64,000 bases of DNA from CAG-791 sp002449595 (GCA_946539855.1 CAMNHV010000010.1:1-64000), one strand, 5' to 3'. Counted from the stretch's first letter, positions 41,862 through 51,465 are shown. A program made the numbers and translations. The notes: generated from the letters alone by a model not told the origin.

Positions 41862-41890
41862 TTGAATTTACACCCCCTCTCTAGTATATT
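41862..41890 (+). promoter_or_regulatory. plsX promoter
   Basis: TTGAAT (41862-41867), 17-bp spacer, TATATT (41885-41890), about 70 bp before plsX. Confidence 0.55.
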
Positions 41891-41964
41891 AGTTCTGTAT
41901 GCGAGGAACGCCGGGCAGCACAAAGAACCGCCCGAACCTTCCGGAAGCGCGAGAGGTATCAGAA

Positions 41965-43008
41965 ATGGAAAAGGATATGATCCGCGTCGCGGTGGACGCG
42001 ATGGGCGGCGACAACGCACCTTTGGAGATCGTCAAGGGCGCCGTGCAGGCGGTGAATGAGAACGCTTCTTTGCACGTCGTTCTCACGGGACCTGAGGAGA
42101 TCGTCAAGGGCGAACTCGCCAAGTATACTTATCCGGCTGACAGGATCAGCGTGGAGAACGCCACGGAGATCATCGAGATGGCGGAGCCTCCGGTGAAGGC
42201 GGTCACGACGAAGAAGGATTCTTCGATGGTGAAGGGCCTTCGGCTCGTGCGCTCCGGCGACTGCGATGCTTTCGTGACGGCCGGCAGCACCGGCGCGGCA
42301 CTTGCCGGCGGCCAGCTGCTCGTCGGAAGACTGAAAGGAATCGAGCGGTCACCGCTCGCGCCTCTTATGCCGACCGCGAAGGGACCGGTCCTCCTCATTG
42401 ACTGCGGCGCCAACGTCGACGCGCGCTCTTCCCAGCTCGTGCAGTTCGCGCAGATGGGATCGATCTACATGGAGAACATCGTTGGCGTGAAGAATCCCCG
42501 CGTCGCGCTCTACAGCGTGGGCACGGAGGAGGAGAAGGGCAACGCGCTCGTGAAGGAGACGTACCCGCTGCTGAAGGAGCTGGAGAACATCAACTTCGTC
42601 GGCAACATCGAGTCGAGAGACATCCCGGCGGGTGCGGCGGACGTCGTCGTGTGCGACGCCTTTGTCGGCAACGCGATCCTGAAGATGTACGAAGGCGTGG
42701 CCAAAACGCTGCTCTCTGAGATCAAGGGCGCGATGCTGTCCTCGACGAGAGGCAAGATCGGCGCGCTTCTCGTGAAGCCGTCGCTGAAAGAGGTCCTGAA
42801 GAAGTACGACATCTCGATCTACGGAGGAGCCCCGATGCTGGGTCTCACCGGGCTTGTCGTCAAGACGCACGGCAACGCGGACGCGACCGCGGTCAGGAAC
42901 TCGATCATGCAGTGCATCGCTTTCAGGGAGCAGAAGATCAACGACCAGTTCCGGGAGAAGATGAAGCTCGTCGACCGGACAAAAGGGAAAACACAAGCGG
43001 AAGCTTAA
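41965..43008 (+). CDS. plsX: Phosphate acyltransferase PlsX
   Basis: 347 residues. Makes acyl phosphate from acyl-ACP for PlsY, the first step of Gram-positive phospholipid synthesis. IRVAVDAMGGDNAP near the N-terminus, AFVTAGSTGA, LIDCGANVDA and GNAILKMYEGVA are family marks. Start ATG 41965 with GAGAGG at proper spacing; the frame back to 41899 is leader. PlsY and GpsA, the following steps, are at 61271 and 61959. Confidence 0.95.
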   Translation: MEKDMIRVAVDAMGGDNAPLEIVKGAVQAVNENASLHVVLTGPEEIVKGELAKYTYPADRISVENATEIIEMAEPPVKAVTTKKDSSMVKGLRLVRSGDCDAFVTAGSTGAALAGGQLLVGRLKGIERSPLAPLMPTAKGPVLLIDCGANVDARSSQLVQFAQMGSIYMENIVGVKNPRVALYSVGTEEEKGNALVKETYPLLKELENINFVGNIESRDIPAGAADVVVCDAFVGNAILKMYEGVAKTLLSEIKGAMLSSTRGKIGALLVKPSLKEVLKKYDISIYGGAPMLGLTGLVVKTHGNADATAVRNSIMQCIAFREQKINDQFREKMKLVDRTKGKTQAEA

Positions 43009-43046
43009 ATGACGGGCGAAGGTGCCCGCTTATGGAAGGAGAGAGT

Positions 43047-43292
43047 ATGGATCAGGAATTCACAAAGCTTAAGGATATCATTGCGGACGTGCTCAACGTT
43101 GACCCCGAGGAGATCCGCCTGGATTCGACGTTTTCGGAAGACCTCGGCGCGGACTCGCTCGATCTGTACCAGATCGTGATGGGAATCGAAGAGGAATTCG
43201 ATATCAAGGTCCCGACGGAAGTCGCGGAGAAGGTGACGACCGTCGCCGAGGCGCTTGAACTCATCAAAGGAGCCGGAGTACAGGAGCAGTGA
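43047..43292 (+). CDS. acpP: Acyl carrier protein
   Basis: 81 residues, acidic, with the phosphopantetheine serine in DLGADSLDLYQIVM (about residue 40). Carries growing fatty acids. GAAGGAGAG before ATG 43047; the frame upstream belongs to plsX and the gap. Stop overlaps the rnc GTG start. Confidence 0.95.
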   Translation: MDQEFTKLKDIIADVLNVDPEEIRLDSTFSEDLGADSLDLYQIVMGIEEEFDIKVPTEVAEKVTTVAEALELIKGAGVQEQ

Positions 43293-43990
43293 GCCGGGTG
43301 CCGTTCATGGACACAGCGGCGCTGGAAGAACAGATCGGTTACAGTTTCCACAACAGGGAACTGCTCGAACAGGCACTCACCCATACTTCGTTTGCGAACG
43401 AGCTGCCGCCCGATCTGCACAGCTTTCATTACGAGCGCCTCGAGTTTCTCGGGGACGCCGTGCTGGAGGCGGTCTCCAGCGCTTTTCTGTACAAGAGATT
43501 TCCGAAGCGCAAGGAAGGGGAGCTGACGCGGCTGCGCGCCGCGCTCGTGTGCGAACCGTCCCTTGCTTTTTGTGCGAGAAAACTGGGACTGGACAAGATC
43601 CTTCGTCTCGGCAGAGGCGAGGAGGAAGGCGGCGGACGGAGCAAGGACTCCATCGTGTCGGACGTCCTGGAGGCCGTGATCGGCGCGATCTTCCTCGACA
43701 GCGGGGAGGACCTCGCGGCGCCGCGCGCCTTCATTGAGAAGTATGTGCTGTGCGACATCGAGGAGCGCGAGCTCTTCTACGACGCGAAGTCCATCCTTCA
43801 GGAGCGGGCACAGCAGAGCGGGAAGAGCATCAAGTACGAGCTGACCGGCGAAGAGGGCCCCGCGCACGCCCGCGTCTACACGAGCACGGTCTATCTGGAC
43901 GGCGTGCCGGCCGGGACCGGGAGCGGAAGCTCCAAGAAGGAATCGCAGCAGCATGCCGCGTTCGCCGCGCTGAAGGCGGAGAACAAGTAA
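43289..43990 (+). CDS. rnc: Ribonuclease III
   Basis: 233 residues: catalytic domain with the ERLEFLGDAVLE signature and the second acidic cluster DVLEAVIGAIFLD, then a double-stranded-RNA-binding domain (DAKSILQERAQ ... SSKKESQQHAAFAAL). Processes rRNA precursors and structured RNAs. A GTG start at 43289 overlaps the acpP stop; ATG 43307 is the alternative and has no better ribosome binding site. Confidence 0.95.
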   Translation: MSRVPFMDTAALEEQIGYSFHNRELLEQALTHTSFANELPPDLHSFHYERLEFLGDAVLEAVSSAFLYKRFPKRKEGELTRLRAALVCEPSLAFCARKLGLDKILRLGRGEEEGGGRSKDSIVSDVLEAVIGAIFLDSGEDLAAPRAFIEKYVLCDIEERELFYDAKSILQERAQQSGKSIKYELTGEEGPAHARVYTSTVYLDGVPAGTGSGSSKKESQQHAAFAALKAENK

Positions 43991-44029
43991 AACAGCGGCA
44001 GGGTAACTGGAAACGGAACAGGCCGGAAC

Positions 44030-47000
44030 ATGTATTTAAAGAGTATTGAGATCCAGGGCTTCAAGTCCTTTGCCAACAAAATGATATTCGAGTTCCACAA
44101 CGGCATCACCGCCATCGTGGGACCGAACGGATCCGGCAAAAGCAACGTCGCGGACGCCGTCCGGTGGGTGCTCGGGGAGCAGCGCGTCAAGCAGCTCCGC
44201 GGGTCTTCCATGCAGGACGTCATCTTCTCCGGAACGGAACTCAGGAAACCCCTGAGTTTTGCTTATGTTGCGATCACGCTGGACAACAGCGACCACAAGC
44301 TCCCCGTCGACTACGACGAGGTGACCGTCGCGCGCCGCATCTACCGCTCGGGTGAGAGCGAGTACCTGATGAACGGCAGCACCTGCCGCCTGCGCGACGT
44401 CAACGAGCTGTTCTACGACACCGGTATCGGTAAGGAAGGCTACTCGATCATCGGGCAGGGCCAGATCGACAAGATCCTGTCGGACCGCCCGGAGGATCGA
44501 AGAGAGCTGTTCGACGAGGCCGTCGGAATCGTGAAGTTCAAGCGGCGCAAGGAAGCCTCGCTCAAGAAACTTGAGAGCGAAAAGGCGAACCTCGTGCGAA
44601 TCACGGACATTCTCACCGAGCTGGAACGGCAGGTCGGCCCCCTCGAAAAGCAGGCGGAGAAGGCGAGAGTTTATCTCCGTACGAGGGAACAGCTCAAGAC
44701 TGTGGATGTAAATGCTTTTCTCCTTGAGAATGCGAAAGCGCGCGAAGATCTCGCGGACGTGACGCAGAAGGCGACGGTCGCGAAGGAAGACCTGGAGCGC
44801 TCGCAGCGCGAGATGGAGGAAGTCAGGGCGCAGTACGACACTCTGCAGGAGGAGAACGAGGCGCTCGAGAAGACCATTGAGGAGACGCGCGCAGAGATCA
44901 CGCGGACGGACGTCGTGCGCGGCAAGCTCGAGAGCGACATCAAGGTCTACGAGGAGCAGATCCGCTCCGCGAAGTCCAACACGGAGCACTTCACGCAGCG
45001 CAGGGAGGCGGTCCACGCGCAGGTGGAAGAGCGCCGGGGGGAGATGGAATCCTACCGGGACGCGGACGCCGTGTCGGAGGAGGAAGTCGCGAAGATCGAG
45101 GCGCAGCGCGACGCACAGCAGGCGGCGCTGGACAGCCACAGGGAAGAGATGAACGCGCTCTCGGAAGAAGCCGAGACGCTGCGCGGCGATATGCTCGCGC
45201 TCCTCGACACGAGGGCGGCGATCCGCTCAAGGGCGGCCTCCCTCGAGACGATGGGGCAGCAGGCGGACATCCGGAAGTCGGAGCTCACGAGCCGGCTCGT
45301 CACGGTGCAGTCGGACGAGACGAAGCAGGATGAGATCATCCGGCAGCTGGAGGAGACGTTCGCGAAGATCACCGAAGAGATCGGCGTGCTGCAGGAAAAG
45401 CAGCGGGCCACGCAGGACGAGATCGACGGCTGCAGGACGCAGCTCACGGACACGGACGCGGAGCTGCAGAAGGCGCAGCTCTCGTTCCACAAGACGCGTT
45501 CGAAGCTGGAGGCGCTGCAGAACCTGACGGAGCGCTACGAGGGATTCGGACACTCGGTCAAGCGCGTCATGGAGCACAAAGGGTCGGAGCGGGGCCTCAT
45601 CGGCGTCGTCGCGGACCTGATCAAGACGGAAGAAAAGTACGAGACCGCGATCGAGGTCGCGCTCGGCGGAAGCATCCAGAACGTCGTGACGCGCGACGAA
45701 GAGACGGCGCGCCGCATGATCGATATGTTAAAGAGGGAGCGCGCGGGCCGCGCGACCTTCCTGCCGCTCACCGCGATCAAAGATCCGCAGAAGCTCGGCA
45801 GGCCGGAGGTGCTCAGAGAAAAGGGCGCCATCGGAACCGCGGACACGGTCGTCACCTGCGACCCCGCCTACCGCAGCGTCGCGGAGTCGCTGCTCGGCAG
45901 GATCGTGGTCGTGGACACGTTCGACCACGCCGTCGCGATCCAGAGAAAGTACAATTCGCGGATCCGCATGGTGACGCTCGAGGGCGAACTGTTTGCGCCC
46001 GGCGGCGCGATCAGCGGCGGAACGTTCCGCGACAGCAGCAATCTCCTTAGCCGCAGGCGTGAGCTCGCCATGCTGGGGGAGCAGGCCGACGCCGACAAGG
46101 CGTTGCAGGAGAAACTGCTCCAGAAGATCGAGGACATCAAGAAGAACAGGAACCACCTCCGCATGGAGCTGGAGAACGCGAGAATGGAGCTGCAGCAGAA
46201 GATCGTGCAGCAGAACACCGCCCGCCTGAACGTCGTCCGCGAGAAGGAAAAGAAGACGGAATACGTCGGCAGCTACGAGCAGCTGCGTGACGAGAACCGC
46301 GAAGTCAGCGAGCAGATCGGCAAGATCGAAGAAGAGAAAAAGCAGATCCAGGCTGATCTTGAAGAATCCAAACAGAAGGAACAGGAATCCGGCGAGCGCG
46401 TCGCGCAGATCGAGGCGCTGCTCACGGACATGAAGAAGAAGGAAGACGAACTGAGCCTTGAGGTGCGCAGGCAGGAAATCGAGGTCGAGAAGGCCCGCCA
46501 GGCGGGAAGCTTCACGAAGCAGAACCTGACCCGCGCCACGGAGGAGCTGGAGCGCCTCTCCGCGGAGGAACAGGAGATCGTCCGCACGCTCGAAGAGACC
46601 TCGAACGAGATCGCGGAGAAGACGGAGAACATTGAGAAGATCCGCGCGACGATCGAGTCCTCGCACACGGCGCAGGCGGACCAGGAGCGCAGGCTGAAGG
46701 AAGCGACCGCCCGCAGGGAGGAACTGACGCGGATCCTGAAGGAATCCTTTGAGAAAAGAGATTCTCTCTCCGATCTCGTGCGTTCCCTCGACAAGGAGCA
46801 CTACCGCCTGACTTCTCAGAAAGAGAAACTGGAAGAGCAGATCGAGCACAAGGCCGGATACATCTGGGACGAGTACGAGCTCACGATCTCGGAGGCGGAG
46901 ACGCTGCGGGACGCGGAGCTGTCGGACCTGCCCGCCCTGAAGCGCCAGGTGCAGTCCCTGAAGGGACAGATCCGGGCCCTCGGCCCCGTCAACGTCGGCG

Positions 47001-47590
47001 CGATCGAGGAGTACCGGGAAGTGTCCGAACGCTACACGTTCTTAAAGGGCCAGCACGACGATCTCGTCAAGGCAGAAGAGACGCTGCAGGGCATCATCGA
47101 CGAGCTCGACGCCTCCATGCGCAAGCAGTTCGCGGAGCAGTTCGAGCACATCCGCACCGAGTTCGACAAGGTGTTCAAGGTCCTGTTCGGCGGCGGTAAG
47201 GGAACGCTGGAACTCGTCGAGGACGAGGACATCCTGGAGGCGGGCATCCGCGTGATCGCGCAGCCCCCGGGCAAGAAGCTGCAGAACATGATGCAGCTCT
47301 CCGGCGGCGAGAAATCGCTCGCGGCGATCGCGCTTCTGTTCGCGATCCAGAACCTGAAGCCCTCACCGTTCTGCTTACTGGACGAGATCGAGGCGGCGCT
47401 CGACGAGAACAACGTCGTGCGCTTTGCGGATTATCTGCATAAACTTACGAACAACACACAGTTCATCGTCATCACGCACAGAAGAGGCACGATGGAGAGA
47501 GCGGACCGGCTCTACGGCATCACGATGCAGGAGAAGGGCGTGTCGACGATGGTCAGCGTCAATCTGATCGACAAGGATCTGACGGCGTAG
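44030..47590 (+). CDS. smc: Chromosome segregation protein SMC
   Basis: 1186 residues: N-terminal ATPase half (GPNGSGKSN at 32-40), long coiled coil, hinge near 510-680, second coiled coil, and C-terminal half with signature LSGGEKSLAAIALL and Walker B FCLLDEIEAALD. The condensin core that organises DNA with ScpA and ScpB. Length and order are normal. Between rnc and ftsY, as in most Bacillota. Confidence 0.97.
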   Translation: MYLKSIEIQGFKSFANKMIFEFHNGITAIVGPNGSGKSNVADAVRWVLGEQRVKQLRGSSMQDVIFSGTELRKPLSFAYVAITLDNSDHKLPVDYDEVTVARRIYRSGESEYLMNGSTCRLRDVNELFYDTGIGKEGYSIIGQGQIDKILSDRPEDRRELFDEAVGIVKFKRRKEASLKKLESEKANLVRITDILTELERQVGPLEKQAEKARVYLRTREQLKTVDVNAFLLENAKAREDLADVTQKATVAKEDLERSQREMEEVRAQYDTLQEENEALEKTIEETRAEITRTDVVRGKLESDIKVYEEQIRSAKSNTEHFTQRREAVHAQVEERRGEMESYRDADAVSEEEVAKIEAQRDAQQAALDSHREEMNALSEEAETLRGDMLALLDTRAAIRSRAASLETMGQQADIRKSELTSRLVTVQSDETKQDEIIRQLEETFAKITEEIGVLQEKQRATQDEIDGCRTQLTDTDAELQKAQLSFHKTRSKLEALQNLTERYEGFGHSVKRVMEHKGSERGLIGVVADLIKTEEKYETAIEVALGGSIQNVVTRDEETARRMIDMLKRERAGRATFLPLTAIKDPQKLGRPEVLREKGAIGTADTVVTCDPAYRSVAESLLGRIVVVDTFDHAVAIQRKYNSRIRMVTLEGELFAPGGAISGGTFRDSSNLLSRRRELAMLGEQADADKALQEKLLQKIEDIKKNRNHLRMELENARMELQQKIVQQNTARLNVVREKEKKTEYVGSYEQLRDENREVSEQIGKIEEEKKQIQADLEESKQKEQESGERVAQIEALLTDMKKKEDELSLEVRRQEIEVEKARQAGSFTKQNLTRATEELERLSAEEQEIVRTLEETSNEIAEKTENIEKIRATIESSHTAQADQERRLKEATARREELTRILKESFEKRDSLSDLVRSLDKEHYRLTSQKEKLEEQIEHKAGYIWDEYELTISEAETLRDAELSDLPALKRQVQSLKGQIRALGPVNVGAIEEYREVSERYTFLKGQHDDLVKAEETLQGIIDELDASMRKQFAEQFEHIRTEFDKVFKVLFGGGKGTLELVEDEDILEAGIRVIAQPPGKKLQNMMQLSGGEKSLAAIALLFAIQNLKPSPFCLLDEIEAALDENNVVRFADYLHKLTNNTQFIVITHRRGTMERADRLYGITMQEKGVSTMVSVNLIDKDLTA

Positions 47591-47633
47591 CAGCATCTTC
47601 CCGCCCCGGCGGGTATGACAGGAGTTCAGCATT

Positions 47634-48590
47634 ATGGCGGAAGAGAAACTGGGATTTTTTGCGAGGCTCAAGGCGGGGCTTGCCAAGACGAGGCAGCACC
47701 TGTCGTCGGACTTTGACCGGACGTTCCTCGGGCACGACCGGGTCGACGATGACTTCTACGACGAGCTCGAAGAAGTCCTCATCATGGACGACATCGGCAT
47801 CCACGCGACGGATGAGATCATGGAGAACCTGCGCCGCAAGGTGAAGGAGAAGCACATCCGGATCCCGTCGGAAGTGCGCGAGCTCCTCGTCGAGAACATC
47901 CGGGAGCAGATGCACGTCGACGAGCACGCATACGACTTTGAAAAGGGTCCTTCCGTCGTCCTCGTGGTCGGCGTCAACGGCGTCGGCAAGACGACGTCGA
48001 TCGGCAAGCTCGCGTCCGTCTACCGGTCGGAGGGAAAGAAGGTCCTCATCGCGGCGGCGGACACGTTCCGCGCGGCGGCGACGGAGCAGCTCGAAGAGTG
48101 GGCAAAGCGCGCCGGCGTCGACATGATCAGCGGTACGGAGGGCGGTGATCCCGGCAGCGTCATCTACGACGCGGTCTCCGCGGCGAAGGCGCGGCGCACG
48201 GACATCCTGCTGTGCGACACGGCGGGACGGCTGCACAACAAGAAGAACCTGATGGAAGAGCTCGCGAAGATCGACCGCATCATCACGCGGGAGTATCCCG
48301 GCTGCATCAGGGAGAACCTGGTCGTCCTGGACGCGGCGACCGGCCAGAACGCGCTCGCGCAGGCGAGGGAGTTCAGCGGCGTCACGAATCTGACGGGCAT
48401 CATCCTCACGAAAATGGACGGGACAGCCAAGGGCGGCATCGCGATCGCGGTGCAGTCGGAGCTGAAGATCCCGGTGAAATTCATCGGCATCGGCGAGCAG
48501 GTCGAGGACCTGCAGCGCTTCGATCCGGACGCGTTCATCGACGCCCTGTTCACGCAGGAGCCGAAGGACGAAGAGAGTGCGGAGAACTGA
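47634..48590 (+). CDS. ftsY: Signal recognition particle receptor FtsY
   Basis: 318 residues. NG domain with GVNGVGKTTSIGKLA (P-loop), AADTFRAAATEQL, DTAGRLHNK and LTKMDGTAKGG. The acidic A domain of other FtsYs is almost missing; membrane binding would rest on the short amphipathic N-terminus (LGFFARLKAGL). Pairs with Ffh encoded at 51465. Confidence 0.97.
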   Translation: MAEEKLGFFARLKAGLAKTRQHLSSDFDRTFLGHDRVDDDFYDELEEVLIMDDIGIHATDEIMENLRRKVKEKHIRIPSEVRELLVENIREQMHVDEHAYDFEKGPSVVLVVGVNGVGKTTSIGKLASVYRSEGKKVLIAAADTFRAAATEQLEEWAKRAGVDMISGTEGGDPGSVIYDAVSAAKARRTDILLCDTAGRLHNKKNLMEELAKIDRIITREYPGCIRENLVVLDAATGQNALAQAREFSGVTNLTGIILTKMDGTAKGGIAIAVQSELKIPVKFIGIGEQVEDLQRFDPDAFIDALFTQEPKDEESAEN

Positions 48591-48607
48591 CATAGTGTGA
48601 TCGGAGC

Positions 48608-48651
48608 CGGCGGTTCTCGGTAAGGCGTAGATCCTTACTCGGCCGGAACCG
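48608..48651 (+). other. Structured gap between ftsY and ilvA
   Basis: CGGTTC (48611-48616) pairs with GAACCG (48646-48651), enclosing GTAAGG (48620-48625) with CCTTAC (48633-48638). No T-run, so possibly a leader structure for ilvA rather than a terminator. Confidence 0.4.
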
Positions 48652-48673
48652 GAGAAAGGCATGGGAAGAGAAG

Positions 48674-49894
48674 ATGGGACAGGAACTCACACTGGAACAG
48701 TTTGAAAAGGCTTATGAGATCGTCAAGGGAGTCACGCTCGACACGGAGCTCGTCTACTCCGACTACTTCAGCGAGCAGACCGGGGCGAAGGTGTACCTGA
48801 AGCCGGAGAACATGCAGCGGACCGGCGCTTACAAGGTGCGCGGCGCCTACTACAAGATCTCCACCCTGACGGAGGAGGAGAGAGCCCGCGGGCTCATCAC
48901 CGCGTCCGCCGGCAACCACGCGCAGGGCGTCGCTTACGCGGCGCGGGCCTTCGGCGCGAAGGCGACCATCGTCATGCCGAAGGAGACGCCCCTCATCAAG
49001 ATCAACCGCACGAAGGCGCTCGGCGCGGAAGTTATCCTTCACGGGAGCGTCTATGACGAGGCCTGCGACCACGCTTTGAAGCTCGCGAAGGAGAAGGGCT
49101 ACACCTTCATCCACCCGTTCGACGATCCGGCGGTCGCGACCGGGCAGGGAACGATCGCGATGGAGATCATCATGGATCTCCCGCTGGTCGACGTGATCCT
49201 CGTGCCGGTCGGCGGCGGCGGACTCGCGACGGGCGTCTCGACCCTCGCGAAGCTCCTGAAGCCGAACGTCAAGGTCATCGCGGTCGAGCCGGAAGGCGCG
49301 GCCTGCCTGAAAGCTTCCCTCGAAGCCGGCAAGCCGGTGACGCTGGATAAGGTCAGCACGATCGCGGACGGCACGGCCGTCAAGACGCCCGGCAAGACGA
49401 TCTTCCCTTATCTCCAGAAGAACATCGACGAGCTGATCACGGTTCCGGACGAGGAACTCGTGACCGCGTTCCTCGACATGGTGGAGAACCACAAGATCGT
49501 GTGCGAGAACTCCGGACTGCTCACCGTCGCGGCTCTCCGCCACGGCGATTTCAGGAAAAAGAAAGTCGTCTCGATCTTGAGCGGCGGCAACATGGACGTC
49601 ATCACGATGTCCTCCGTCGTGCAGCAGGGCCTGATCCTCAGGGACCGCATCTTCTCCGTCTCCATCCTCCTGCCGGACAAGCCGGGAGAGCTCTCCCGCG
49701 TGACCGGCGTCATCGCGAAGGAGAACGGCAACGTCATCCGGCTCGAGCACAACCAGTTCGTGACCATCAACAGAAGCGCCGCCGTGGAGCTTCGGATCAC
49801 GATGGAGACGTTCGGCACGGAGCACAAGGAAAGCATTATCGCCGCTCTCGAGAAGGGCGGATACCAGCCGAAGGTCATCCGGGCATCGCTTTAA
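48674..49894 (+). CDS. ilvA: Threonine ammonia-lyase (threonine dehydratase)
   Basis: 406 residues. Deaminates threonine to 2-oxobutanoate. PLP lysine is Lys54 in RTGAYKVRGAYYK; PVGGGGLATG is the phosphate loop. The C-terminal ~80 residues (SVSILLPDKPGELSRVTGVI) form one ACT-type regulatory domain. This single-ACT layout is that of the short IlvA/TdcB-like forms. It is an unusual insertion into the smc-ftsY-ylxM-ffh block. Confidence 0.94.
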   Translation: MGQELTLEQFEKAYEIVKGVTLDTELVYSDYFSEQTGAKVYLKPENMQRTGAYKVRGAYYKISTLTEEERARGLITASAGNHAQGVAYAARAFGAKATIVMPKETPLIKINRTKALGAEVILHGSVYDEACDHALKLAKEKGYTFIHPFDDPAVATGQGTIAMEIIMDLPLVDVILVPVGGGGLATGVSTLAKLLKPNVKVIAVEPEGAACLKASLEAGKPVTLDKVSTIADGTAVKTPGKTIFPYLQKNIDELITVPDEELVTAFLDMVENHKIVCENSGLLTVAALRHGDFRKKKVVSILSGGNMDVITMSSVVQQGLILRDRIFSVSILLPDKPGELSRVTGVIAKENGNVIRLEHNQFVTINRSAAVELRITMETFGTEHKESIIAALEKGGYQPKVIRASL

Positions 49895-49934
49895 GCGGTG
49901 TGCCGGCAGTTCCGCTGTCCTTTGGGAGCTCATT

Positions 49935-51089
49935 ATGGCGCAGACAGAACAGAACCATTCCGAACAGAATAATCTCGGCAGGCAGCGGTCGCGCTACCTC
50001 GCGAACCTGATCTTCATCAGCTTTATCGCGCTCACCGCCGCGGCGTGCGCGCTGTTCTTCCTTCTGCGCTCGCGCACGGTGTACTACCAGCTGCGCGACC
50101 TGAACGACATGATCACCGGGGAGCGCGGGCAGCCCAAGCTCTACTACACGGAGAAAGAGCTGAACGAGCGCATGGAGATCACGCGGGCCCAGGCGGTGCG
50201 CGGGGAGTACGACGCGATGCTCGTGCAGATCAAGAACGCATTCCAGTCCGGCGACAGCGGGATCAACGTGCTCCGGCGCATGTACTCCGATGAGCTGGTC
50301 GTCTCGGACGGGGAGCACTACTATTTTGAATCCCTTTACGGCAGAGTGCCGCACAGCGGCTTCCGGTCAAACGACTTTGCTTTAGATAATGGAAGAATGC
50401 TGTACCGGGGCGAGAACATCGCCGCCTCTGCGCTGCAGGGCATCGGCGCCGGTGCGGGCACGAACGTCTCTTACGCGGAAGCGGCGCAGGACGGGATCCG
50501 GTTCGCGGTCATCGCGGCCGGCGAGATCGGGGAGAACGGCGAGATCCTGGTGGAAGATGCTTTTCCCGAAGCTGCGTACGAGGCGCAGGCGAACGGGCTC
50601 ACGGTGATCGCCTCTTATGACATTGCGGACTTCCCGATGCGGCACACAGCCCCGGAGGCAGAGCCGGAGCTCGACGAAGAGGAAGAAGCGACGTTTCGCC
50701 TGGATGCGCTGGGGCAGATCCCGGATCTGGCCGGCGGCCGGGTGATGTTAAGGGTCCCGGACCCGCACGGGGATGAGCCGCGGGATGCGGCGGAACGCGC
50801 CGCCTTAAAGAGCGAGAGAGCGGCGTATCTGAGCGCTCTTGCGGATGAGGTCAGGCAGCTCGGGTACGAGCCGGTGATCAGCGCGGACCTGTACATGCTG
50901 GTCAGCGGGACGGACCTCGCGGGCCTCGGGGACACGGAGATCTGCATCCGGGATCACGGCACGTCCCTGTATTACCCCTTCCCGTTCCGGATGTGGGAGT
51001 ATTCGAGCGTGGGAGAAGTCCGCGGCGTGCAGGGGCCGGCGCAAATTTACCTGTTTTTAGAGAGTCAAGAAAAAAAGCTTGACACATAA
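49935..51089 (+). CDS. Membrane-anchored GH25 lysozyme-like protein, probably inactive
   Basis: 384 residues: cytoplasmic N-terminus, membrane segment (about 22-44), helical stalk (50-105), then a region that matches the outline of a GH25 (1,4-beta-muramidase) barrel. GTNVSYAEAAQDGIRFAVIA (175-194) parallels the GIDVS...GIDFAIIRA start, DAFPEAAYEAQANGLTVIAS (208-227) the next helix-strand, and WEYSSVGEVRGVQG (354-367) the WQYSSTGxVxGI end. The active-site Asp of GIDVS is Asn here, the expected central LDxE strand reads VMLRVPDP, and the final VDxN is lost. An acidic insert (EPELDEEEE) is present. I infer a cell-wall-binding or scaffold role. The assignment is by pattern recognition only. Confidence 0.55.
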   Translation: MAQTEQNHSEQNNLGRQRSRYLANLIFISFIALTAAACALFFLLRSRTVYYQLRDLNDMITGERGQPKLYYTEKELNERMEITRAQAVRGEYDAMLVQIKNAFQSGDSGINVLRRMYSDELVVSDGEHYYFESLYGRVPHSGFRSNDFALDNGRMLYRGENIAASALQGIGAGAGTNVSYAEAAQDGIRFAVIAAGEIGENGEILVEDAFPEAAYEAQANGLTVIASYDIADFPMRHTAPEAEPELDEEEEATFRLDALGQIPDLAGGRVMLRVPDPHGDEPRDAAERAALKSERAAYLSALADEVRQLGYEPVISADLYMLVSGTDLAGLGDTEICIRDHGTSLYYPFPFRMWEYSSVGEVRGVQGPAQIYLFLESQEKKLDT

Positions 51090-51107
51090 CAGAGGTGCAG
51101 ATAGAAT
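51064..51107 (+). promoter_or_regulatory. ylxM-ffh promoter candidate with inverted repeat
   Basis: GTCAAG (51064-51069) and CTTGAC (51078-51083) form an inverted repeat overlapping a -35 TTGACA (51079-51084). TAGAAT (51102-51107) lies 17 bp on and overlaps the ylxM start codon, so transcripts would start inside ylxM and chiefly serve ffh and beyond. The same layout is seen at the rpmF promoter. Confidence 0.5.
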
Positions 51108-51465
51108 GGAAAAGATCGTGCGGGAGGGTCTCCTGTATGACTTCTACGGGCAGCTGCTGACGCGGCACCAGAGGGAAGTGTACGAGCAAGTCGTCTACGA
51201 CGATCTTTCGCTCACGGAGATCGCTGAGCAGACGGGCGTCAGCAAGCAGGCGGTGCATGACCTGATCCGGCGGACGACGGCACAGATGAGCGGATACGAG
51301 GAGAAGCTCGGGCTCATCGCCAGGTTCTACAGGATCCGGACGGCCGCGGATGAACTGGCAAAGATCGCGGATGATCTGGAACAGGCGGGCAGCCCGGCAG
51401 ACAGCGAAGACGTACCGCTAAAGCTCCGGAAACTGGCGGAGCGGATCAAAGAGGATACGATCTGA
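51106..51465 (+). CDS. ylxM: YlxM/p13-like SRP-associated DNA-binding-type protein
   Basis: 119 residues with a sigma-70 region 4-like helix-turn-helix (VVYDDLSLTEIAEQTGVSKQ, AVHDLIRR). The family is always next to ffh and has been linked to signal recognition particle function. Start ATG 51106 with AGAGGTG 8 nt upstream; a TTG at 51079 in frame is the -35 element. Stop and ffh start share one base. Confidence 0.92.
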   Translation: MEKIVREGLLYDFYGQLLTRHQREVYEQVVYDDLSLTEIAEQTGVSKQAVHDLIRRTTAQMSGYEEKLGLIARFYRIRTAADELAKIADDLEQAGSPADSEDVPLKLRKLAERIKEDTI

